Both the position numbers and the translations under genes were made by a program. Of a DNA stretch of 11,170 nt, positions 5,467 to 11,170 are shown piece by piece. The stretch is from an uncultured Selenomonadaceae bacterium (GTDB taxonomy: Bacteria; Bacillota; Negativicutes; Selenomonadales; Selenomonadaceae): NCBI GenBank assembly GCA_905235425.1, contig CAJOKY010000101.1, positions 1 to 11,170 on the forward strand, written 5' to 3'. A model generated the notes under the pieces. The model made no database searches. It saw only the letters and a list, made by a program, of their open reading frames with translations, and was not told where the DNA came from. The number at the start of each line of letters is the position of its first letter. The first letter of the stretch is position 1.

Positions 5467-7452
5467 ATGTTGAACAAAAAATTTAAAGTTATCGCGCCGT
5501 TCAATCCTACCGGCGACCAACCGCAGGCGATTGACAAACTTGCAGAGGGAATTAATGACGGACTTGCCGCGCAGGTTTTACTCGGCGCAACAGGTACCGG
5601 CAAAACCTATACCGTTGCAAAAGTTATCGAAAAGGTTCAACTGCCGACTCTTGTCATTGCGCATAATAAAACCTTAGCCGCGCAGCTTGCCGCAGAATTT
5701 AAAAGCTTTTTTCCTGAAAATTACGTCGGCTACTTTGTCAGCTACTACGACTACTATCAGCCGGAAGCGTACCTTCCCGCGACGGATACGTACATTGAAA
5801 AGGACGCGTCGATTAATGATGAAATTGACCAAATGCGCCACGCGGCGACATGCAGTTTGTTTGAAAGAAATGACGTTATCATAGTTGCCAGCGTCTCTTG
5901 CATTTACGGCTTGGGTTCGCCGGAAAATTATTCTAAAATGTTAATGCACCTTTTCAAAGGACAAATTATCCCGCGTGAAGAAATTTTAAGCAGGCTTGTA
6001 TCAATTCGCTATGAAAGAAATGACGTAATAATTGAACGCGGCAAATTTCGTGTACGCGGCGACGTTATCGAGGTGACACCTGCCGGTTACAACGGGCGTG
6101 CACTTAGAATTGAACTTTTCGGCGACGAAGTAGAGCGGCTTACCGAGTTTGAAACGTTGACAGGAAAAAATATCGGCGTACGTGACGAAATTTTTATATT
6201 CCCCGCGTCACATTACGTGGCAGACGTTGACGACATGGAGCGCGCTGAAAAAGATATTCGCGCTGAACTTCGTGAACAGGTTAATTATTTCACGTCGAAA
6301 GGCAAATTAATTGAGGCACAGAGGATTGAACAGCGTACCAATTTTGACCTTGAATCTATTGCGGAAATGGGATACTGCTCCGGCATAGAAAATTATTCGC
6401 GGCATTTAACGGGTAGAAGTGCAGGTGAGCCGCCGTACACGCTGATAGATTATTTTCCAAAAAAATTTTTGACAGTGATTGACGAATCTCACGTAACCTT
6501 GCCGCAAGTACGCGCAATGTACACAGGGGATAAGTCACGAAAAATATCTTTGATTGAAAACGGGTTCCGCCTTCCAAGCGCGACTGACAATCGCCCATTG
6601 AATTTTGACGAGTTCAATGAGAAAGTGGGACAGATGATTTATGTATCGGCGACACCTGCAGAATATGAAATGCAAACTGCGGGACAAGTGGCAGAGCAAA
6701 TAATTCGTCCTACCGGCTTGCTTGATCCTGAGGTTGAAGTGCGACCGTTGGAAAATCAAATGGACGATCTAATTTCTGAAATTCATAAACGTGTAAACTT
6801 AAATGAACGTGTTTTGATAACGACTTTGACAAAAAAATTTGCAGAAGAATTGACAGATTACTTGCAAGGCGCGGGAATTAGTGTAAAATATCTACATTCA
6901 GACGTGGTTACTATTGAACGCGCGGAAATTATTCACGATTTGCGCTTAGGCAAATTCGATGTACTTGTTGGAATAAATCTTCTTCGTGAAGGCTTGGATA
7001 TGCCGGAAGTTTCGCTTATAGCGATTCTTGACGCTGACAAAGAAGGTTTTCTGCGCTCGACAACTTCACTCATACAAACGATAGGTCGCGCGGCAAGAAA
7101 TGTTCATGGTAAAGTTATTCTCTACGCCGACAACGTGACTGATTCAATGCGGCGTGCAATGGATGAAACAGAAAGAAGGCGCAGTATTCAAAAGGCGTAC
7201 AACGCTAAAAATCACATAACGCCGAAAACCATTGAAAAGCCTGTTGCGCCGCTTATAGAATTGCCGCTTAAGAAAACCGAAAAAACTAAAACTAAGTCTG
7301 TAAGCGAAATTTTGAAGAAGTTGACAGCAAGTCAACGCCGCAATTTAGTCAAAAGTTTAACCGCGCAGATGAAAGAGGCGTCACGCGTCATGGAATTTGA
7401 ACGCGCCGCCGAATTGCGGGATATAATTTTAAAACTGGAGGACAATTTATAA
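5467..7452 (+). CDS. uvrB: UvrABC excinuclease subunit B
   Basis: 661 aa, close to the 660-675 usual for UvrB. It verifies DNA damage handed over by UvrA, then recruits UvrC for incision. Visible features: FNPTGDQPQAI near the N-terminus, Walker A GATGTGKT (40-47), the tyrosine-rich beta-hairpin that inserts between strands (YYDYYQPEAYLP, 93-104), DESH of Walker B (339-342), helicase motif VI QTIGRAAR (537-544) and a C-terminal UVR domain (about 625-660, FERAAELRD) that contacts UvrC. The protein looks complete and intact. The ATG lies nine bases after the glycosyltransferase stop. Its ribosome binding site is modest: AGGT (5456-5459) overlaps that stop, and GGAG (5462-5465) is too close to the ATG but would serve the TTG one codon later. 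No uvrA or uvrC is in the window. Confidence 0.98.
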   Translation: MLNKKFKVIAPFNPTGDQPQAIDKLAEGINDGLAAQVLLGATGTGKTYTVAKVIEKVQLPTLVIAHNKTLAAQLAAEFKSFFPENYVGYFVSYYDYYQPEAYLPATDTYIEKDASINDEIDQMRHAATCSLFERNDVIIVASVSCIYGLGSPENYSKMLMHLFKGQIIPREEILSRLVSIRYERNDVIIERGKFRVRGDVIEVTPAGYNGRALRIELFGDEVERLTEFETLTGKNIGVRDEIFIFPASHYVADVDDMERAEKDIRAELREQVNYFTSKGKLIEAQRIEQRTNFDLESIAEMGYCSGIENYSRHLTGRSAGEPPYTLIDYFPKKFLTVIDESHVTLPQVRAMYTGDKSRKISLIENGFRLPSATDNRPLNFDEFNEKVGQMIYVSATPAEYEMQTAGQVAEQIIRPTGLLDPEVEVRPLENQMDDLISEIHKRVNLNERVLITTLTKKFAEELTDYLQGAGISVKYLHSDVVTIERAEIIHDLRLGKFDVLVGINLLREGLDMPEVSLIAILDADKEGFLRSTTSLIQTIGRAARNVHGKVILYADNVTDSMRRAMDETERRRSIQKAYNAKNHITPKTIEKPVAPLIELPLKKTEKTKTKSVSEILKKLTASQRRNLVKSLTAQMKEASRVMEFERAAELRDIILKLEDNL

Positions 7453-7472
7453 TTTGGGGATAATCTGTAGTT

Positions 7473-7526
7473 TAGGGAATGTTACGCCTTAAATCTTTGT
7501 ACCCTATGCCCTGTTGTGCGTAATGT
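7473..7526 (+). other. Possible structured RNA leader, interleaved inverted repeats
   Basis: In the 166-bp gap between uvrB and the next gene, TAGGG (7473-7477) can pair with CCCTA (7502-7506), and TTACGC (7482-7487) with GCGTAA (7518-7523). The second stem can extend to nine pairs with two wobbles (7479-7481 with 7524-7526). The two stems interleave, so both together would make a pseudoknot; alternatively they are mutually exclusive. No T-run follows, so this is not an intrinsic terminator. I recognise no known riboswitch here. The rest of the gap shows no clear promoter. Confidence 0.25.
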
Positions 7527-7618
7527 CGTTTACAAATTTTGGAGCATTAAGTATTGGTGCAAATGTCGAAGTTTATTTAAAACAGTTCATTAAACTAATT
7601 TTCTAAGGAGAGATAAGA

Positions 7619-8461
7619 TTGAGAGACGAAAACAAAGACACAGGCATTTTGGCAACAAGAATTTACAGATCACGTAAGGCGTTGGGAATGACGCAAGAGA
7701 TGTTGGCAGAAAAATTGGGCATAACTCCGCAGTCTGTTTCGCGCTGGGAAAACGGTCAAAGCCGCCCCGATGTCGATATGTTACCCAGACTTGCGGCGTT
7801 TTTCGGCATTACCGTTGATGCGCTTTTCGGATATCAGGCTGAAAATTTGAAAATCGCGCAGTATGAAGAAAAGTACAAGAATACTTTTTTTAATTGGAAC
7901 TTTGCAACGCGTAAAATGGAACGTGAAGTTTTGGGACTTCTTCCGCCTATTGGACAGAAAAATCTTTTAGATATAGGTTGCGGAGACGGGCAAGCGGCTA
8001 TTTTTTTTGCAAGAAACGGTTATCTTGTATCTGCCTTTGATATTACAGAAACTGCCATTGAAAACAGTAAAGAACTTGCCAATGATTTCGGCGTTGACGT
8101 GAACTTTTTCCGCGCAGATTTACTGACGTACAACATTGAAAAAGATTTTGACATAATTTATTCCAGCGGCGTCCTGCAGTTTGTACCGCCGCAAGAACGT
8201 TCGCGCATTTTCAAAATGATTCAAGATCGTACTAAAGTCGGCGGCTTAAACGTAATGAATGCCTTTGTTCAAAAGAGTTTTATCGATACGGCGCCGGATT
8301 GGTCAGAAAATGCATATTACTTTAATACGGCGGAGCTTTTTGGCTATTACGGTTGCGATTGGCAATTTGAGATGATGCAAGAGATTTATTTTGATTGTGA
8401 CAGCACGGATATTCCACACCGCCATTGTTTAGATGTTATGATTGCGCGAAAAATTAATTAG
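7619..8461 (+). CDS. XRE-family DNA-binding domain fused to a TehB-like SAM methyltransferase
   Basis: 280 aa in two parts. Residues 11-70 are a Cro/CI-type helix-turn-helix (GMTQEMLAEKLGITPQSVSR, WENG, then a PDVDMLPRLA segment). Residues about 90-280 are a class I methyltransferase: motif I LLDIGCGDGQ (116-125) binds S-adenosylmethionine, D141 ends the second strand, FFRADLL (163-169) holds motif III, and FDIIYSSGVLQFV (177-189) is motif IV. The late FNTAELFGYYG (235-245) resembles the TehB family (tellurite-type methyltransferases), whose members methylate small molecules or metalloids. The substrate here is unknown. The fusion suggests an enzyme that also controls transcription, possibly of itself. 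The start is TTG, with AAGGAGA (7605-7611) seven bases before. No coupled efflux or resistance gene is nearby. Its stop codon is the first unit of a heptamer array. Confidence 0.88.
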   Translation: MRDENKDTGILATRIYRSRKALGMTQEMLAEKLGITPQSVSRWENGQSRPDVDMLPRLAAFFGITVDALFGYQAENLKIAQYEEKYKNTFFNWNFATRKMEREVLGLLPPIGQKNLLDIGCGDGQAAIFFARNGYLVSAFDITETAIENSKELANDFGVDVNFFRADLLTYNIEKDFDIIYSSGVLQFVPPQERSRIFKMIQDRTKVGGLNVMNAFVQKSFIDTAPDWSENAYYFNTAELFGYYGCDWQFEMMQEIYFDCDSTDIPHRHCLDVMIARKIN

Positions 8462-8521
8462 CCATTAGCTGTTAGCTATTAGCTTTTAGTCATTAGCGAT
8501 TAGCTTTTAGCTGTTAGCGAT
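8459..8521 (+). repeat. Nine tandem heptamers, consensus TAGCNNT
   Basis: Nine uninterrupted 7-base units run from the stop codon of the methyltransferase: TAGCCAT, TAGCTGT, TAGCTAT, TAGCTTT, TAGTCAT, TAGCGAT, TAGCTTT, TAGCTGT, TAGCGAT. The first TAG is the stop codon itself (8459-8461). TAG is invariant in all nine, and C4 and T7 are nearly so. Confidence 0.85.
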
Positions 8522-8524
8522 TAA

Positions 8525-8563
8525 ACTACTAACTACTCACTACTCACTACTTACTAACTACTC
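8525..8563 (-). repeat. Second heptamer block, ACTACTC-type (TAGTNAG on the - strand)
   Basis: ACTACTA, ACTACTC, ACTACTC, ACTACTT, a four-base ACTA interruption, and ACTACTC follow directly on the first array. Read on the - strand the units become TAGTGAG-like, so this block is also a TAG-heptamer but in opposite orientation. It ends two bases before the AAGGAGGA ribosome binding site (8566-8573) of the STAS gene. Together the two blocks fill the whole 119-bp gap; no promoter or terminator could be made out. Confidence 0.75.
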
Positions 8564-8580
8564 ACAAGGAGGATTTTTTT

Positions 8581-8880
8581 ATGGAAATTAAAAAGGAATT
8601 GAACGGCACAACATTGACGTTGAAAATTTCAGGCAGACTCGACGCCTCAAACGCGGTGGAGCTTACAAACGAGCTTAACGCGTCACTCAGCGGCGTGAAA
8701 GATTTAATTTTTGATTTCAAAGGCTTAGAATACGTTGCCTCTGCCGGTCTGCGTGTCTTGCTTACTGCACAAAAACGCATGAATAAACAGGGCAGCATGA
8801 AAATTCGCAACGTAGCCGATGCCGTTATGGAAGTTTTGGAAATGACGGGATTTGCCGATCTTATGAACATTGAGAAATAG
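8581..8880 (+). CDS. STAS-domain anti-anti-sigma factor
   Basis: A 99-aa single-domain protein of the SpoIIAA/RsbV family. The STAS fold is clear: ISGRLDASNAVEL (16-28), a strand LIFDFKGLEYV (42-52), then ASAGLRVLL (53-61), in which S54 corresponds to the serine phosphorylated by the partner kinase. In the known mechanism the unphosphorylated form binds the anti-sigma kinase and frees its target; phosphorylation switches it off and a PP2C phosphatase restores it. Both predicted partners follow in the same operon. The ribosome binding site AAGGAGGA (8566-8573) is near-perfect and seven bases from the ATG, suggesting strong translation, as expected if antagonist must exceed kinase. The start is unambiguous. 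Confidence 0.93.
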   Translation: MEIKKELNGTTLTLKISGRLDASNAVELTNELNASLSGVKDLIFDFKGLEYVASAGLRVLLTAQKRMNKQGSMKIRNVADAVMEVLEMTGFADLMNIEK

Positions 8881-8881
8881 T

Positions 8882-8885
8882 GGAG
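8882..8885 (+). promoter_or_regulatory. Ribosome binding site that favours the ATG at 8892 for the kinase
   Basis: GGAG is six bases before ATG 8892. An in-frame GTG at 8880 overlaps the upstream stop codon but contains part of this site and has only poor purine-rich sequence before it, so 8892 is the better start. Confidence 0.55.
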
Positions 8886-8891
8886 TCTGCA

Positions 8892-9299
8892 ATGGAACAG
8901 CTTATAATTGAAGCTAAAGTAGAAAATTTGGAAAAGGTAACCGAATTCATTATTGAATCACTTGAAGAAATGAACTGTAAGCCAAAAATCATCATGCAAA
9001 TGGAATTGGTTATTGAAGAACTTTTCGTAAACGTTGCGAATTACGCATACACACCTAAAGAAGGCAACTGCACTGTTCAAAAAGAGTTTCAAGAGAATCC
9101 TCGCGCCGTTGTCGTTACGTTCATTGATTCCGGTATGCCCTACAATCCTTTGGAGCATGAAGACCCCGATACCAGTTTGGGCGTGGAAGAACGCGCAATA
9201 GGCGGACTTGGTATTTTTCTTGTCAAAAAAAATGTTGACGAAATAAGCTACGAACATAAAGACGGACAAAACGTCCTGCGCCTTAAAAAGTTATTTTAA
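8892..9299 (+). CDS. Anti-sigma factor-type serine kinase (RsbW/SpoIIAB-like HATPase)
   Basis: A 135-aa GHKL-type ATPase domain. The N box is EELFVNVANYAY with E43 and N47 (Mg-ATP binding), the G1 box is IDSGMP with D79 and G81, and the G2 box is GGLGIFLVKK (104-113). It should phosphorylate S54 of the STAS protein encoded 11 bases upstream and hold an unidentified target, classically a sigma factor. No sigma gene lies next to it, unlike spoIIA or the sigB operon, so the target may be encoded elsewhere or be something else. Starting at the GTG at 8880 would add four residues; ATG 8892 is preferred for its GGAG. The gene ends 14 bases before the PP2C gene, in one operon. Confidence 0.92.
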   Translation: MEQLIIEAKVENLEKVTEFIIESLEEMNCKPKIIMQMELVIEELFVNVANYAYTPKEGNCTVQKEFQENPRAVVVTFIDSGMPYNPLEHEDPDTSLGVEERAIGGLGIFLVKKNVDEISYEHKDGQNVLRLKKLF

Positions 9300-9313
9300 A
9301 CTACGGTGCAAAG

Positions 9314-11170
9314 ATGAAATTTAAACTTGACATTCACAAAAAAGTACTCGTCCTTGTTTTAGCGGCGGGTATTTTATCTTTTTTGGTATTAAGTGTCATT
9401 GCCTTGTATGGTCTTTTTGAAATTCGCGCAGATGTATCGGAAATGGGTACGGATTTCGGCGAATCGGGCGCAAAATATACGCAGAACTTGCTGACAAAAC
9501 AATTAACCGAAACTTTGGGTGTATTGGTAGAATCTCGCGCAGAATACATTGATCACGATATGAAATTGATGATGCAGGACGTTATTAATTTGTCTGAGAC
9601 AATGACAGAAATTGCGTCCAATCCTCAAAATTATTCGCCGCGTACTTTGCCCGACCCGCGCTATGAAAGGATCGGTAAAGCTGAAACGTATATAATTTAC
9701 AGCCCCGCACTTCGTGAGCAAGGAGTAAATGCCGCTCTGCGCTATGAAATTGAAATTGCGTCAAACATTCGTGACTACCTTGTACCGCTTGCCAAATCTT
9801 ATGTAAATTATAAAAGTTCGTTTTACGTCGGTTCAAAAAACGGATACTTTCTTTGCAGCGGTATTTTGCCCGGCGTTGATTACAGCCCGATAATTGACGA
9901 CGAAATTTATAACTACGACCCGCGTTTACGTCCTTGGTATCAAGCCGCGCAGGAGGCAAATAAACCGCTTTTCTCGGACGTATATGCAGATATTGACGTT
10001 GACGAAAACGGGCTTTTATATCAAGTTGTAGGTTGCAGTGCGCCGTATTATGACGCGAATGGTTTTGCCGGCGTTGTGGGACTTGACATGTCCAATGCCG
10101 ATATCAACAAAGCCGTAGTTCAAACGGGTATCGGTGAGCGCGGTTTCAGTTTTGTTTTAAACAACAAAGGACAGGTTATCATTTCCGCGCAGAAAGACGG
10201 GATTTTTGCCGCTAAGGAAGATGCGCCAGATCTTCGCCACGATAAAAATACGGCGCTTGCCGATACTGTTAAAAGCATGGTTGCAGGTGAACGCGGCGTA
10301 AATCTAGTTAAAATAAACGGCGAAGATTACTACATAGCCTTTGCACCTATGCCGTCAATAGGTTGGAGTTTTGCCACGCTGATTCGCGAAGAGGAAATTT
10401 TAAATTCTGTCGAACAGAGCCAAACGTACTTTGCAGATAAAATTAATGACTTTCAAGACAAGTTGAGTCACGAATATACCATTATGTTTTCAATCGCCGT
10501 ATTTCTTTTGGCGATACTCTTAGGCGTTTTCATTTACTTCAGCAATAAACTTTCAGCGCGTTTTGTTAAACCCATTCTTCAACTTTCCGACAACGTGCGA
10601 GAAATTGCCGGCGGTAACCTTGACAAAAAAATTACCGATATCAATACCGGTGACGAAATTGAACACCTTGCAGTTTGTTTCAACGCAATGACTGACGAAT
10701 TGCAAAATTATATGAACAACTTGAAAAAAGTCACTGCCGATAAAGAGCGCATTGCCACCGAGTTAAACGTTGCGAAAGATATTCAACGCGGTATGTTACC
10801 AGGTATTTTTCCACCCTATCCCGATAAAAAGGAATTTGATATCTTCGCGACGATGGACGCGGCTAAAGAAGTAGGCGGCGATTTTTACGACTTCTACCTT
10901 TTGGACGAGGATCACCTTGTTGTGACGATAGCTGACGTTTCCGGCAAAGGTATTCCTGCTTCATTGTTTATGGTCATTTCAAAAACCATTTTGAAAAATT
11001 TTGCCGTCTTCATGAATGATGACGCAGAAATAAACCATGTGGAAGATTTTGCCGAAGTTATGACGCGTGCCAATAATCAACTTTGTCAAGGCAACGAAGA
11101 GATGATGTTTGTCACGGTATTTTTGGGAATGCTCAACATTAAGACCGGCAGATTTATTTATGTCAACGGC
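9314..11170 (+). CDS. Membrane dCache-HAMP-PP2C (SpoIIE-type) serine phosphatase, 3' end beyond window
   Basis: 619 residues are visible with no stop before the edge. Order of parts: short cytoplasmic start, membrane helix 1 (about 11-35), a large extracellular double-Cache sensor (about 36-388) with the ligand-pocket motif YDPRLRPWY (201-209), membrane helix 2 (about 389-411), HAMP (about 416-470, ending FNAMTDEL), a helical linker (KERIATELNVAKDIQRGMLP), then the PP2C/SpoIIE domain. Metal-binding residues are seen in VGGDFYDF (D523, D526) and ADVSGKGIPASLF (D541). By analogy with RsbU/SpoIIE it dephosphorylates the STAS protein when the sensor binds its ligand, making the operon a complete signal-to-switch pathway. 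The ligand is unknown; the pocket motif is typical of amino-acid or small organic acid sensors. The start ATG has only a weak GGTG (9305-9308). The missing part is the rest of the phosphatase domain. Confidence 0.93.
   Translation, partial: MKFKLDIHKKVLVLVLAAGILSFLVLSVIALYGLFEIRADVSEMGTDFGESGAKYTQNLLTKQLTETLGVLVESRAEYIDHDMKLMMQDVINLSETMTEIASNPQNYSPRTLPDPRYERIGKAETYIIYSPALREQGVNAALRYEIEIASNIRDYLVPLAKSYVNYKSSFYVGSKNGYFLCSGILPGVDYSPIIDDEIYNYDPRLRPWYQAAQEANKPLFSDVYADIDVDENGLLYQVVGCSAPYYDANGFAGVVGLDMSNADINKAVVQTGIGERGFSFVLNNKGQVIISAQKDGIFAAKEDAPDLRHDKNTALADTVKSMVAGERGVNLVKINGEDYYIAFAPMPSIGWSFATLIREEEILNSVEQSQTYFADKINDFQDKLSHEYTIMFSIAVFLLAILLGVFIYFSNKLSARFVKPILQLSDNVREIAGGNLDKKITDINTGDEIEHLAVCFNAMTDELQNYMNNLKKVTADKERIATELNVAKDIQRGMLPGIFPPYPDKKEFDIFATMDAAKEVGGDFYDFYLLDEDHLVVTIADVSGKGIPASLFMVISKTILKNFAVFMNDDAEINHVEDFAEVMTRANNQLCQGNEEMMFVTVFLGMLNIKTGRFIYVNG

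Noticed and set aside
7619..8461. Naming the fusion gene tehB
   Set aside because: The added DNA-binding domain and lack of evidence for tellurite resistance make the symbol unsafe.
8459..8563. CRISPR-like array
   Set aside because: The units are 7 bases in direct tandem without spacers, and no cas genes are present.
8581..9299. Sporulation spoIIA operon (spoIIAA-spoIIAB-sigF)
   Set aside because: The third gene is a sensor phosphatase, not sigma-F, so a general RsbV/RsbW/RsbU-like module is the better description.
9585..9959. 124-codon open frame on the - strand opposite the Cache domain
   Set aside because: The + strand frame has consistent domain content through the whole region; the reverse frame is a composition effect.

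Overview
The window looks like an ordinary chromosomal stretch of an AT-rich, low-GC Gram-positive-lineage bacterium. Most genes carry strong AGGAGG-type ribosome binding sites, and at least three genes appear to use TTG starts. The mix of genes (a DUF362/4Fe-4S protein, a UbiA-HAD-GT87 set, and a Cache/HAMP/PP2C partner-switching module) fits an anaerobic Firmicute, perhaps a member of the Negativicutes. That placement is an inference from gene content only. Every supported gene lies on the + strand.

Layout. Positions 1-303 hold a 127-bp tandem repeat (two full copies and a partial third) whose unit boundaries create sigma-A-like promoter sequences pointing at the first gene. Positions 361-1485 encode a DUF362 protein with two 4Fe-4S clusters, followed by a rho-independent terminator. 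A new promoter then precedes a small unrecognised gene (63 aa) and a DEDDh 3'-5' exonuclease. From 2625 to 7452 there is a tightly packed run: a UbiA-family phosphoribosyl-lipid synthase broken by a frameshift near its 3' end, a HAD phosphatase, a GT87-like membrane glycosyltransferase, and uvrB. The first three look like one pathway: transfer of phosphoribose to polyprenyl phosphate, dephosphorylation, then use of the lipid-linked pentose outside the membrane. uvrB follows nine bases later but has an unrelated role (nucleotide excision repair).

After a 166-bp gap with possible RNA structure comes a one-protein fusion of an XRE-type DNA-binding domain with a TehB-like methyltransferase. Its stop codon is the first unit of a heptamer tandem repeat array, and a relative of that array sits at the stop codon of the exonuclease. 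The window ends in a three-gene partner-switching module: STAS anti-anti-sigma factor, HATPase anti-sigma kinase, and a membrane dCache-HAMP-PP2C phosphatase that runs off the right edge. No sigma factor or other target is visible, so the regulated output is unknown.

The points most worth a second look are the UbiA frameshift, the missing canonical start codon of the glycosyltransferase, the promoter-bearing 127-bp repeat, the stop-codon-linked heptamer arrays, and the putative lipid-linked pentose pathway.
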